Of a stretch of 64,000 nt of DNA, positions 1 to 11,671 are shown piece by piece (position 1 is the first letter of the stretch; each line of letters begins with the position of its first letter). Location: the NCBI GenBank assembly GCA_030062745.1, contig CP099841.1, forward strand, positions 20,277,398-20,341,397, given 5' to 3'. Position numbers and translations under genes: made by a program. The notes under the pieces were generated by a model that was not told the DNA's origin, did no database searches, and worked only from the letters and a program-made list of their open reading frames with translations. The stretch comes from Capitulum mitella (taxonomy: Eukaryota; Arthropoda; Thecostraca; Pollicipedomorpha; Pollicipedidae).

Positions 1-527
1 TTTACGCATCAGGCAAGGCCTCGGACAACATGTTAACTGGGGAAGGGGGTAATTACCCCCCCCCGTGACAGAAATTGTCCCCAGTCAGCGGCTTTTGCTC
101 CTCCGTGAAGACCGTAAAAAGTGATTGGAACTATTACTTACACACATTGCTTGCGTTCATCGCTGCTTTTTTGTAGCTGGTTAATTACAAATATGCATTT
201 CTGCCTACTTTTGAGGTTTTCCGTGATATTCCTTGATCTGGCATGAACAGTATCCCTGTATGGCAGCCATTTTTTTGTTCATCACGGTATATAAATTGGC
301 TTGCCAGCATTTCCGCCAAACGGTCGCTCACAAGAACGAGCTCGGGTGCGCCAGCTGCGTGAATAGCGGAAGTAGTTGATATCGAGAGTCAGCATGTATG
401 AATCAAAATAGTTGAACACAATGGCGTCACGTCATCATCTTTACGGAAACAGCAGGTAAGGAATATCGCACTATATGTAGGTACTAAAGTTCACTGAAGC
501 ATGCCAATTTTCACAGTGTCTATATGT
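1..527. other. Unassigned intergenic DNA
   Basis: No gene or repeat family is recognised here. The only structure seen is a perfect 16-bp palindrome at 45-60 (GGGGGTAATTACCCCC), which runs into a poly-C tract. Confidence 0.5.
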
Positions 528-557
528 ATATATATGAAGATATATATAGATACATAC

Positions 558-589
<32 letters not shown>

Positions 590-600
590 ATGTATGTATA
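528..600. repeat. Compound (TA)n / (TG)n microsatellite
   Basis: Runs of ATATAT followed by GTGTGT and GTAT repeats are directly visible. It has no coding content. Confidence 0.9.
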
Positions 601-659
601 ACTATTAATTGATCTGAGTATCAATACTTGAGCTAAATCAACAGCAATGACGATTTTAA

Positions 660-1018
660 TTTGCCATTAATTGTAGCAAAATGGGCGAAAAACGCTATGG
701 ACGCTGCCTTTCCCAAACTGCCCCCTACCCAAGTCAAAATTCCTTTTCCGAGGCCCTGGAATCAGGAGCCCCTTGTTCTGGATTAGGCAGTCCCTTTTGT
801 GCATCAGGAGGCCTCTGTTCTGGAACAAGAAGCCCAATTTTGGGACAAGGAGACTGCTGGATCGGGAAACCCCCGTATGAATCAGGAGGCCCGCTGCGAG
901 GAGGCCCCATTTCGTCTAGGAGGCTCCCTGGGCAATCCTGCTCCCCCGACTTAAAATCCCTGGCGCCGTCCCAGGCGACAATTGACGATTTGTGGACACC
1001 ATCATTGGCATCGCAAGC
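660..1018 (+). repeat. GGGCCC-rich degenerate short-period repeat, block 1
   Basis: The motif 'atcaggaggcccc', with variants of 'tctggaacaagaagccc', recurs roughly every 25-35 bases, for example around 767, 805, 850 and 877. A 113-codon open frame at 681-1,022 crosses the array and reads as low-complexity G/S/P/R. I treat it as a by-product of the repeat. The block stops exactly where the TTAA-bounded element at 1,019 begins. Confidence 0.6.
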
Positions 1019-2211
1019 TTAAACCCATTCAAGGCAGGGGGAGGCTGAATCCTCACCCCTTCGAGTTTTTTGTTTGCCAATTCCGGGGTTTTTGACGCAG
1101 CTTCACGAAACTTGGTCACTTTTGCTAACTATTCTTTCTACGAAATGTGACAAAATTTCAGAATTCTATTTTGCTCAGGGTGGGGCCAGGCAACGTTTTT
1201 GGAAGGCACTTCAGGCATTTTGGCCCTGTTGAGGTTAAAAGGAAAATGACTGCCAAAATAGCAAAATAGCGTTTCTAGGATAAGACTTCAAAATATATAT
1301 GCATGTAGAGCTAAATAGTTGGGCAATGTGCAAATGCAATTTTGTTCATCTGAAGTCACTTTCAAGGTCAGGTCAAGGTCAAAAGTCAAAATTTGGTTTT
1401 ATAGTAAAAATTTTGGTGCTTTTTTCAAATGCCAAACCCAGAATATTTATGACGTAGAAGAGTGCCCCCTACTTGAGCACCGAGTTTCAGCCTGATATCA
1501 GGTCAGATCACGGAGCTATGACCTAAAATGTCAGTGTGCATACCCTATATCACAACGGCCGTAAAATGAAGTTTTTGAAACAGAGTAAATTTAAATGACT
1601 GAAAACGTTTTCGAGTAATATTCAATGCACACGAAGTCATTCCAAGTGACTTCAAGGTCACTGGAAGTCGTAAGTTGATCTGAAGGACATGGGACCATGA
1701 CAGTTCCTCCTTTTTCATGTCCGTGGCACCGCCTGTGCTAATATTATACAAACATTGTAGTTCAATTTGTACTTCTTCAGCATAACATGACTAGCAGAAG
1801 CCAAAAAAGTGTTTTTAACTTTTTTGTTCGTTCATCTGTTGAAAAAACTAATCCTCATCTTTTGTAACCATGTGAACGCCTATGAATTCTCTCAAAATTT
1901 CAAATGTATGTACCAATGTTAAAAGACCCATCTATAATCTCTCGATTCGTGCCAATTTCATCAAAATCAGTCTATAAACAACGGAGTTATAAGAAGTCCA
2001 AAAATAGCCCTCATTTTGACTTTTTGTCCCCTATGTCCACCCCTTCAAAATTTGAAGACTTCTTTTTGTAAAAATGTAGTTTACGTCCTGGCAAATCGAC
2101 TGCCGTTTGTTGCAATGAAATCGGATGTGTAGTTCTGGAGATTTCAGGGTGGCCGAATCCACCCCTGCTGGGAATCGGCCATACCGTCCAGCCCTCCGGG
2201 AATAGGGTTAA
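1019..2211 (+). mobile_element. TTAA-bounded non-autonomous element, copy A1 (piggyBac-like ends)
   Basis: The left edge reads TTAA-ACCCATTC and the right edge GGAATAGGG-TTAA, so both sides carry TTAA. The interior aligns by eye over its full length with the element at 50,691-51,956, and its first 0.6 kb aligns with 11,672-12,260. The subterminal motif 'gggtgaatccgcccc' appears near the left end and inverted near the right end. Around 1,363-1,390 it has two overlapping TCAAGGTCA half-sites plus an extra AGGTCA, and another lies near 1,660. No transposase frame is present, so it is non-autonomous. Assignment to piggyBac rests on the TTAA target and CCC ends only. Confidence 0.7.
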
Positions 2212-2929
2212 ATACAATTATGGTATGGCCTTCAAATCTATTGGTGTCCGCTCGTGTATTGACTTGTAAATTCCCTTTTGGGTGCCATAGGCGCAACCAA
2301 CCAAAAATTTCGGGTGGGGTTCCTCGCCCATCGGTGGGCTCCCTCACTTCATGTAGGCCCCCTGGACAAAAATGCTAGCATGCAATGTTACAGGAGGCTT
2401 GCAGCAAGGCCACCACCGGCCCAATTTTTTTTTTTTTTGGTGAGAGATACTTGACGAATGGAGAGCCCCTATGCTATGAGTAGGCCCCGTGAAGAAAAAC
2501 AACTAGTGAAAATTTTGCAACAATGGACGTTTACTGTTCCGAAACGTTATTAGCCGCAACGACCTGGTTCTTCGACTGTCGATGATCTCGCCATTTTTTT
2601 TTATTGGGGCGGCCAGGGGTGCAGTTATCTCTTTCTGTGTGCCCCGGCACCCACAAAATATCCAATGGGCACCCACCAAGCTCCGCGGTGGGTGCCCATT
2701 GGAATGGGCACCCATCGTGGCACTGGGGTACCCACAGTGTAAAATGTTATCAACAATTTCCTAAAATACCTTCCGCAGAAGCCAGGAGCGGTGGAATCTC
2801 TGTGGAGATGGGGTGGGAGTGTTTTTTACCTCGTTTTTGCCATGTAACGCCATAGGCTAAATATCAAATGTTGCCCAAAGTTGGGACGGGACAACTATCC
2901 CCTGCAACCGGTTCCATTGCCACTGGCCA
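2212..2929. other. Unassigned DNA with repeat fragments and a hairpin
   Basis: There is no gene. Positions 2,305-2,365 (a 'cggtgggctccctcacttcatgtaggcc'-like stretch) resemble 42,835-42,895, so this is a fragment of the GGGCCC-rich family. A perfect 16-bp-arm hairpin at 2,662-2,702 is listed separately. Confidence 0.5.
2662..2702. repeat. Perfect inverted repeat (16-bp arms, 9-nt loop)
   Basis: The arm CCAATGGGCACCCACC at 2,662-2,677 is followed by a 9-nt spacer and its exact reverse complement at 2,687-2,702. A third partial copy of the arm (AATGGGCACCCAT) follows directly. It may be the tip of a fold-back repeat. Confidence 0.9.
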
Positions 2930-3115
2930 GGGGCGTAACTTTGTACACTTTGGTATGGAGTTTTCCATACCACAGGAAATTATTGGTATGAAATTCCACA
3001 CCAGTATTTTGACCCATTCATGCATTTTCTTGTTTTACAAAACAAAGTTATGTAAATGCGTTATCACTATCACATTTTAGGGCCTGATGAGTTTATTTTT
3101 CCGTACCAAAATTTG
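2930..3115 (+). repeat. Dispersed repeat J, copy 1
   Basis: This aligns with the reverse complement of 60,235-60,445. Shared landmarks in order are 'ttggtatggag', 'ttccatacca', 'ggtatg-aattcca', 'cccattcatg' and a tail ending 'tttatttttcc'. The 'ccataccac..ggtatgg' words are themselves small palindromes. Family unknown and no reading frame. Confidence 0.65.
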
Positions 3116-3545
3116 TCCCATTTCTACAGCCATGCCCCTGGCAGAGGCGAACCGAGGAATTTTTTTAAGTTGGTGGGGGAGAGACGAAGGCAAACACATT
3201 ACCAAAAGTAGAACAAGCCGACCTGCATCGCCCGTCCTATCCCACACGAAATCCATCCAGAAACTGGAAGCCCTCACGAGAGCGGAAGGCTCATCAGAAT
3301 AAACAAAGAAAATTATTTGAACGGCCTCAAAAACATTCGGGTTACGGAGCCGAGGGCGAAATCTTCGTATTTGGAAAATGTAGACTGTTGTTTGGTTTTG
3401 GACGCCGACATTTATTTTTAGAAAACCACACCTGCGACTTCCACACTTGGCTGGAGATTTCCGACAATTATTGGGTGGGGGATCCACAAAGAGTTTCAGA
3501 CCGTTTCTTTCCAAACCTGTCATAGGCTTAACGTTAAAATTCCTG
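3116..3545. other. Unassigned DNA
   Basis: An open frame of 148 codons on the minus strand at 3,077-3,523 overlaps repeat J and has no recognisable domain. I do not call it a gene. Confidence 0.4.
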
Positions 3546-4770
3546 AATATTCAGGGGGTCCAGAACCCTCTACCCCTTGATCGTCAGCCATGCCTCCGCA
3601 GCTGTCAGGAGACATCTCTGCAGGCTGCCAGTGGGCTCCTCTACAGGCCGTCAGAGGGCCCCTTCACAGGCCGTGAAGTAGCCCCTTCACAGGCCGGGAG
3701 GAGGCCCCTGTAGGCGGCGGCAAGGGCCCTGCATTTCAGCAGAGGGCGCCTTCATGCCGGCATGGGACCAACTAGAGGCAAGCAGGAGGCTCCCTCCGAC
3801 CGCCAGCGGACCACTACAGGCCGGCAGAGCCCCATAAAATAGCAGGGGATCCCTCCACAGGCCAGACAGGGCCGTCCGAAGGCTGACGGTGACCCCACAG
3901 GCCGGCGAGGGCGTGACAGACCGGCATGTGGTCCATACAGGCCGGTAGGGGGTCAAAAAGGCCGGCAGGCGTGACGCTTGTATGTTTGTATTACACTTCC
4001 AAGACGTATATTCTTGGTATCGGAACCAGTTACTTTGATGCACCAATAAACTGACCTTCCTGGGGGCCCCTGAACGCATCAAGAACCCCTCGGATTTTCA
4101 AGGGGACCAGTGTAAGCCCATTTGGAGCCCCTCTTGAGGTTGAGAAGACTACCGATAAATCCCCGTTCAGAGGCCCCTCCGACTGGCCAGGGTTTCTTAT
4201 TTCGACCTAGACACTTATTTCCGTTCCTGCCGCCTCCGAACTCTTCTGGCATTTTCAGCGGTCCTATGGATCCTTTGCTGTGCCGGGGCCCCTCTTGCGT
4301 TATCACGGGTTATTGAAGAGTTTCAGGGGCCCTTCTGCCAATCTTAGGAGTTGTCTTGCCGTCTCAAGGTTTCATGAAGCCTCCCGAAGGCTCTGACTGC
4401 ATCAGGAACCTTCAGCTTTCTCACAGGCCCTTGCAACCCATTCGTGGCCCTGCGACATTCTAGGGGTCCCTGTGCCGTCCTAGGGACTCAGTCATCATCT
4501 TTGATGTCTCAGGGGCCCATAACACTTCTGGCGGTCTCAGGAGCACTCTGCCGTGTCGGGGTTCTGTTGCGGTCTCAAAGGCTTTTTGGGAGTTCCAAGG
4601 GCCCTTCTCAGTCTCAGGGGCCATCTAACTTTCCCGGAGGCCCCCTTTCTGTATCAAGAACCGGTCAGGTTTTCGCAGGGACCATGTGAGGCTCATATGA
4701 GGCTCATTTTGATTCTGAGAGGCCCCTTAGTAGCCCGTTTCAGGCCGTGGGGAGCGCAATCGCCCCCAAC
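3545..4770 (+). repeat. GGGCCC-rich degenerate repeat, block 2
   Basis: The left part (about 3,590-3,970) repeats 'caggccggcaggggcccct'-like units every 20-24 bases. The right part (about 4,083-4,770) repeats 'ggcagtctcaggggccct'-like units every 30-40 bases. The right part shares a landmark, 'ccctagggactcagtc' with matching flanks, with block 3 (about 18,016-18,035) and, inverted, with block 4 (about 41,350-41,375). These blocks are therefore dispersed copies of one long internally repetitive element. It ends near 'gcaatcgcccccaacc', as block 3 does. Confidence 0.7.
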
Positions 4771-5460
4771 CATGTTCCTCTTGGACCCATCCATGGCCAT
4801 ACGTGTGGGACAGTGAAAATGAGCAAACGGACGCTAACCATCCAAACGGCGGCTGAGTTCAGCAGGTTTCAGCAGTCCATTTCGCGTTGCTCACATCCAA
4901 GAATAACAGAATCGCGCTTGGCGACTACGCCGTTTCCATTTACCTTCCTGGCGTCGAAACCTGGTTTACCAGCACTGTGCAGATTTATTTTCACCGAATA
5001 CGTCACCAAACTTCGGATGAAACATTCATTTACAACGATTTCCTGTCTTAACATGCCGCTAAACCAGCACAATGTTTGTAACGTCCTTCAATGTGGCTTA
5101 AAAGAGGCGGTGAAGCTACCCGTATTCCGTCTTAATTAGGGTATCATATCGCCTATTGCTAGGTAAAACATGCTGAACAACAGATTCTCTAAATGACTGT
5201 TTCTCTAGCTCATTCAAACGATGAAGACTCACTATGTACAACTGAATGGGTTATTGACGGCAGAATGTCTAGTTGCATTGGGAGGAGGGGGACGGGGGGG
5301 GGGCGGGGATCGCAGGGCATTTGTAAGTAGCTTTTTATTGTCAACGCAATCTGTTTAGTTCACGGCTGTTCATCAGGGTCTATGTAGTTTTCGTGTTAAC
5401 CGGGGCGCAGCGCCCACCGCTCCACTGATTCAACACCTCTGGAGTGGGCGCCTACTACAC
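4770..5460. other. Unassigned DNA with a G-run
   Basis: No gene is recognised. At 5,279-5,308 several G runs, including one of ten, sit within 30 bases. This meets a loose G-quadruplex pattern. Confidence 0.5.
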
Positions 5461-6030
5461 CTTCTCTCGATAAAAAAGCACAGGGTTAGACAGGGCACCA
5501 ACCACCGATGACCATATCCAATCGTAGAAAACTCGCACATGGCCAGAAGGCAGAGCCAGCACGGTTTGTGTTACCATGTTGTTTGCAAGCACGGTAACCA
5601 CGCCGTAATCCCGGGTCATCTCGTCGCTGGCCGAACGCCCGCACGCAAAGGCGGAGCAGCTGTATGCCCGGTGTCCCTCCGCCGGGCATCCACCCTAACT
5701 CTGGGCGAGCGCGCCCTTGTTCACGGCCGTCGGCACCAGCGCGGCGATCGCTGTCGTCGTGCACAGCACGGACGTGGCCGTGGGCGGCCTGGGCATGGCG
5801 GCCGGCTCTTTGGCGGGCGGCGCGCGCTCCGGCTCGCCGGCCACGCCCGTCGGCGCGATGGCGACCACGGCCGCGGCGGTGCAGAGCACGGCCGTGTCGA
5901 CGACGGATCCCGACACGCCAGCCAGCTCCTTCATTATCAGCATCGTGTCGGTCATGACGGCGGCGCCTTGTCCCCCAGAGCCGTGGTGGGACGGTAACGA
6001 ACGTCACGGTCGTGCACGAGCGTAACGGAG
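5460..6030. other. GC-rich, CpG-rich island with open frames on both strands; unassigned
   Basis: Between 5,695 and 6,025 both strands are open for 86-100 codons, because the third-position GC bias falls on the same base in both readings. The minus frame (5,695-5,955) has typical GC3 codons and an internal duplication in which TAVLCTAAAVVAIAPTGV resembles TSVLCTTTAIAALVPTAV. The plus frame mirrors it. No family is recognised, no convincing splice sites flank it, and the Ala/Val/Thr bias is what GC-rich DNA gives. It could be an exon of an unknown gene or a CpG island. Confidence 0.25.
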
Positions 6031-7797
6031 CCGATCAGGAAGCAGCCTTCTTCCACAATACGGCCACCTGAAAACGGCACGAAATCGAAGGCTTGAACAT
6101 GATTCACAGTATGATATGAAGAAATCGAGAACGGACGCGTTGTCTAACACACATGGACGTGTCAAACCGCCATTGAGGCAAATAATGCTACCCGACCGAT
6201 TTTTGAGATACCGTTATGGACGAAATATTGTTTCTAGTGGTGAGCGCCGGTCAATGCTCCCGGTCCGGTTGAACGACATATTTCCGGCCCGGTATCTCCG
6301 CCGCAGGAGTGGATTAAAAAGTCTGCCATAATTTCATGTCATGCGCAAAAGGAAATTTATTCTGCACTGTTGCCGTAAGTCGGCAGACGATGTTTTTCGT
6401 TTATGAAGTATCGGTCGTTTCTATCACCGTAACAGAAACCCAGTCGCAATTCGTTTTTCGTTTGAATCGAACTCGTAACAGTCGCAACGTTTACAAACCA
6501 AAATAGATAACGATTTTAAACATGAAGCGTTTGTCTGATACTAACTGCACAAAATAATTCAAGGATTTTCAGTACGGTCATTGACGAAAACATTCAATCA
6601 AGTTTATGTCAAAATGACGTCATGACGGCGGGTATGTTTACGACTGTTTTCATCTGATCTCAAAATCCACTACTCAGGGCGATAATCTTTCTCCGTCACA
6701 CTGCCCTCGCTGTTCGTGCCGGTCAGAGATAGTATTTGCAGAGTATAGTTCTTAGATAGTGTTAAGATGACCGTACAATGAGAACAAAAGTCGAGTTACG
6801 AAAGTTACGTTGTTTTCCGCTCCAAAGCGTGGGAGACACGTGCACCCTTGTACGTCAGGTGGCTGCGACCTGATTGGGCTGTTTTGAAAGTTTCAGCCTT
6901 GAGGTGATGTGGTGATGCATGAGGTGTCGTGCCGAGCTTTTCTACTACCCGAGTATAGTTTCAAAGCTCTTCTCGACGCTACGCCCAATCCTTCGATCAT
7001 TTTTTCACTTTTTGTCTCACGCGCTTTTCATTTCGAAGAAAGATCACAAAACGGACAAGCTATGAGTCGCATGAAAGGAATTGTCATGAATATTCTTTCA
7101 TTTAATGCTCCGTGTTCACATCAGGGTTGGCTGGATATACCAGGCACGCGCCCTCTGCAAAACTTCTTCAAAAATTTATCTAGGCCTAAAAGCATTACAC
7201 AAAAATAAACGCTAAAAAACTTCACTGCACCGCAGCAACACAAGACGCCGAGTCCTCACGAGCATGAAATTTACGCGCCTGTGACTACCAATGGCCCGCT
7301 GTTACGGTAATCCCTCGCCCTAGCTGACGAGATTTTTCTTACCTGCCGGACTCAGCTTGCCTTGCCTCGTTCTGGCCCTGTTCTGGTCTCTCCGTTCTGA
7401 CGCAGTGAGGTCCGCACCGAATATGTGAAAACACCAGGGCCTCAGGCAAGAACGCACACCGATTGCCCGCTGGTCTGTCATGTTTCATAAATGGGACGCA
7501 TCTGGGCACTTTCAAAGGCAATCTACGACGGCGAGCGGACCGTAGAGAGAACTCTGCATTCCAACGTCATTTTGTCACATCTTCACACACCACTTACAGC
7601 CTTCCTTACTGTCGAAGGAATGCTTCCCATATGCGTAATTACAAGACCATATGATTAGCGCGTACAAACGTAGTTTTATTATATGCGGCGCGTGCGTTGT
7701 CCCACCTGACCTCAAGCTGGTCTCGTCACGTGCCGGGACACGTGACTTTAGATTCCTGTATTGTCCATGGCGGATCAGAGGGAGAGGACAAGGTGGG

Positions 7798-7800
<3 letters not shown>
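6031..7800. other. Unassigned intergenic DNA
   Basis: No domain, repeat family or convincing exon is seen. CpG is retained at ordinary frequency. Confidence 0.4.
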
Positions 7801-7860
<60 letters not shown>

Positions 7861-7898
7861 GAGAGAGAGAGAGAGAGGGAGGGAGGGAGGGAGGGAAA
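7801..7898. repeat. (GA)n microsatellite grading into (GGGA)n
   Basis: About 40 GA dinucleotides run almost without interruption and are followed by GGGA units. All translated frames across it are simple Arg-Glu or Ser-Leu repeats. Confidence 0.95.
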
Positions 7899-8324
7899 GA
7901 GAGAGAAGAGGGACGAGAGGGGAGTAAATAGCTTTATCCATTACTGACCTCATTGGTCATGTGCAGACCAAGGTGCCGTTTTAGGAGAAAGTAGTGGAGA
8001 GCGGAGTTTGTTTCAGCCCAGGGGTGTGATTTTCCAAAATCCTTCACCAAAATCATGCATTCGGGCGCCAGGGTTCTTGTACAGGATGATCCCTAGCAGC
8101 CCTCGCTCCCCCCCCCAAAAAAAAGAAACAAACACTGCTCGGATTTTGGCCACTTTATTTTCATATACAGGCAATTTGGGGTTTCTTCGGAAGGTAGAAT
8201 AAAACAAAATTGGACAACATAAAGGTGGTAGGTGCCCCTTAGGTGCGCCTATGAGTGCATTTCTGAGTTGCGCTTTTTTGGTCATGAATAGTGGATGCCC
8301 ACTCATACATGCAGACTTGCTTTG

Positions 8325-8329
<5 letters not shown>
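7899..8329. other. Unassigned DNA
   Basis: Short poly-C and poly-A tracts occur near 8,109-8,125. Nothing else is recognised. Confidence 0.4.

Positions 8330-8418
<89 letters not shown>
8330..8418. repeat. Compound (CA)n(TA)n microsatellite
   Basis: CA repeats at 8,330-8,366 pass into TA repeats up to 8,418. The array at 63,901-63,969 has the same structure. Confidence 0.95.
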
Positions 8419-8420
<2 letters not shown>

Positions 8421-9149
8421 CACAGGTCCTTTTTGTGTTGTGAAAGTATCCAAGTTTTGTTTTTGGGGTCTTTAACTGTTTGTTGGTTCGCGGGTGCACA
8501 GGCCTTGTTTGTGGGTGAGTAAATCTGGTCTGTGCATGTGCACCAACAAAGAGGTATAAAGTTACACCCTGTTTCAGCCAGTATCATGAGCGGATTCGTA
8601 GCGCTGTTGAATTTAAAATGGAACGCCATGTGACATGATTCCCACTTTGTGCAAGCTCCGGGCCTGTCATAACTTTAAGACCGGCCCGGAGTTTCCACAG
8701 TGAAATTTTTTTAGGGCACAGAGAGATCAGTCGGAGGCCAAAACATGCCAAAAACGGAACATAACGGAACCTTGATAATCGCTACGCGGCCCACTTGAGC
8801 ATCACTGATGAAGTACCGCCCTCACTGACGTGTCTCAGAATGGTCTCAACCGTGAAGGATACGACTACTTTTTCTCATCAGTCGTGCTAAGTTTTGCGAT
8901 GACGATACCGTGCAAAACGAAGTGTCACCAGGCAAGAGCATAGTTTGATCGCCCGCTGGTCTCTGAGGCGAGTTTCACAAAACTGGAAATGCATGGCTGT
9001 TGTTGATCTTTATGCCAATTTTCGCCGTCCTTGTTGCTGTACATCAACGTGCGCGCCTCTCAATTCACTGTGTGTCGGAGGGTGGACCGGATTCGAACGG
9101 CCAACCACCTCACGGTCCCGTTCGTCCCCTGGTTACATCGATAACTGGG
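8419..9149. other. Unassigned DNA
   Basis: No gene or recognisable repeat. A GATTCGAAC word at about 9,080 looks like a tRNA T-loop but no cloverleaf could be drawn. Confidence 0.4.
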
Positions 9150-9300
9150 ACGCCATGAACTGTGCGTAAAACACGAAAACACACTGTTCCTGAGTAAAAA
9201 TTGACACTGCATTACGACGCGAGAAGTCATGAACTACGAGTGCGATAACATGAAAACACACTGTTCTTGAGTAGAAATTGCGACACTGCATTACGACACA
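9150..9300 (+). repeat. 77-bp tandem duplication
   Basis: The segment starting AAAACACACTGTTC at 9,176 recurs at 9,253 and continues through 'ttgagtagaaatt' and 'gacactgcattacgac'. There are two copies with few differences. Confidence 0.75.
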
Positions 9301-9947
9301 TCCGGTCCCAAACGATCCGGCATCCTACCACGACACGTGAGGTCGGAGGCCCATTTCATCAAAAGGAACGTAACGCCGACAAGGTCAGTCAAGCATGTAC
9401 GCCATGTTGTCATATGTTCATCTCCCTGGTACAAGTCACAGAAAAAAACATCCGTCACGTGGTATAACGCACACACTGCTTTCGTTCTCCAATAGATTAA
9501 ATCAACATTAAGCATCCGTGTTGTACTGAATTTGACTTATGCATCTGCAATGGACACCAGAACGGACGAAGCCGGCCGTTTTGACATGGACCAAATCACC
9601 GTGGGGATGAAGCGAATCATGACCTTTGAAGCAGATCCGCACCCCTCAACCATCCGGCGGCGGACGGCGTTCTACTCGTTCCGCCGTCGTCAATAGTAAG
9701 ACGCGTCGCACCGGGCGGGCGCTGCTTGACCGCAGCCATACGGCACACGGCCTCGGCCCTGCGTGAGGTGGACGACGTACGAAACAGAACCAAACCAGAC
9801 GCTCGCGTCGACGAGATGATCGGATCGGTTTCTCCGTCCAGTCGCCGCAGCGGGCGCACCCGTCTCCCCTCATCAGCTGAGCATTTGTCTGGCGTATGGG
9901 AAGGGAGTGCGCCATTAAAGCCTCGGTGTGCCGGTTCAGGTCGGGGA
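9301..9947. other. Unassigned DNA, GC-rich toward its right end
   Basis: No domain is recognised. From about 9,640 it becomes CpG-rich and leads into the 53-bp minisatellite. Confidence 0.4.
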
Positions 9948-10652
9948 GGCCCGTCCGCCTCCAATGGAGAGCGGTGCACTACACCGTACACTGCTGCCAA
10001 CGGCCGTCCGCCGCCGCTGGAGCGCGGTACACTACACCGGACACTGCTGCCAAGGGCCGTCCGCCTGCACTGGAGCGCGGTGCACTACACCGGGCACTGT
10101 TGCCAAGGGCCGTCCGCCTCCCCTGGGGCGCGGTGCACTACACCGGACACTGTTGCCAAGGGCCGTCCGCCGCCGCTGGAGCGCGGTGCACTACACCGGA
10201 CACTGTTGCCAACGGCCGTCCGCCTCCAATGGAGCGCGGTGCACTACACCGTACACTGCTGCCAACGGCCGTCCGCCTCCAATGGAGCGCGGTGCACTAC
10301 ACCGTACACTGCTGCCAAGGGCCGTCCGCCTCCAATGGAGCGCGGTGCACTACACCGTACACTGCTGCCAAGGGCCGTCCGCCGCCGCTGGAGCGCGGTA
10401 CACTACACCGGACACTGCTGCCAACGGCCGTCCGCCTCCACTGGAGCGCGGTGCATTACACCGGACACTGCTGCCAACGGCCGTCCGCCTCCAATGGAGC
10501 GCGGTGCACTACACCGTACACTGCTGCCAACGGCCGTCCGCCTCCAATGGAGCGCGGTGCACTACACCGGACGCTGCTGCCAAGGGCCGTCCGCCTGCAC
10601 TGGAGCGCGGTGCACTACACCGGACGCTGCTGCCAAGGGCCGTCCGCCGCCC
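9948..10652 (+). repeat. 53-bp minisatellite, about 13 units
   Basis: The word GGCCGTCCGCC recurs at 10,002, 10,055, 10,108 and every 53 bases up to about 10,638. Within units the variable part is 'gccgctggagcg', 'tccaatggagcg' or 'tgcactggagcg', and the last position before the next unit is AAC or AAG. Because 53 is not a multiple of three and the unit has no stop in any forward frame, all three plus-strand frames stay open for 240-310 codons. These frames are a consequence of the repeat and are not evidence of a protein. Confidence 0.95.
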
Positions 10653-11671
10653 TAAGTGAAGTCATGTCCTCCAACGCACGCAAAAAACGCCCGTAACGAG
10701 GCTGGACTTGTCAGCCTCGTTGTGGCCTTGTCAGCTTGTCAGCCTCGTCAGCCTTTCAAACGAAGTGGCTCGATGACACCGGCGTGTTAATCGGTTACCG
10801 GGCAGCTACGACAGCCACCACGGCATAAGAGGCTCGTTCAAAAATTTCAAAAATTTTCTTCGGAAGTGACGAGCATCAGAGAGCTGTTAGGACCTGGACA
10901 AAGGAACCGTAAGGCCGGGACATAGTTCGACATGCTGAAAGGCTCGAACTGGGATTAAACCGGTAGCCTAAAGTTCCGTGGTGCGTTCCCAGGCAGAAGT
11001 GGGATGTGGCCGCTGAGGCGGCAACCAGCACTGAAGCGCCCCCGAGTAATCCAAATGGTCTCAGTCTATCGGCAGTCGGGGGGAGGGTACCCCGGCGGCT
11101 GCTGATGCGATGATGTGTGGCGCACAGACGTGGCCCAGTGCGAGAGACCAGTCACGGTTGACGAAGAAATTATACCGTGACAAATGTTTTGCCTCGGAGT
11201 TCAAAATTTGTTTCAACCGCAGGATGGCGGACGAAGATGTCGAAACACGCCGCTGAAAGTGCGGAGGGTCAGGCGGGAATAGCTGTCCTCCCCTGGTGAC
11301 GGCCACAGGGAGGAAAACCCCTTACGAGCATACGGATGGATGGGTAGCGGAACGGCGGCGCAGGCGCTTACCACCACTATAACCGCCGACACTCGATCAC
11401 CGCGGCCCACTCAGAAACCGCCGGACCTCACTTCAAAGCGGCCGCTACGTTGACAGCGTCGGCCTATGCTGAACCTTAAGCCTAATTGACATGCCACTTT
11501 GACGACAGAGGGAGGGCGAGAGCAGGCGGGGGGGGGGGGAGCACAGCCGTGTCACGGCATTTCCCAGCCCCTTCCCCATTCTTTCATTCCGTCCTGCGTC
11601 CTAACCTCGACACTCACTGTCATGTGTATGGCCAGAACTGGCCGTCTCAGACCGCATATACAGGGTGCGCA
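10653..11671. other. Unassigned intergenic DNA
   Basis: A short tract at 10,700-10,760 repeats 'cttgtcagcctcgt'. There is a poly-G run at 11,529-11,540. No gene is recognised. Confidence 0.45.

Noticed and set aside
9060-9150. tRNA gene suggested by GGATTCGAAC
   Set aside because: Neither strand gave an acceptor stem, D arm and anticodon arm at the right spacing.
9948-10652. CRISPR array
   Set aside because: Units are contiguous with no unique spacers, and the genome is animal.
9726-10696. Three overlapping open frames of 243-309 codons
   Set aside because: They arise from a 53-bp tandem repeat without stops. Their sequence is the same DNA unit read in three phases.
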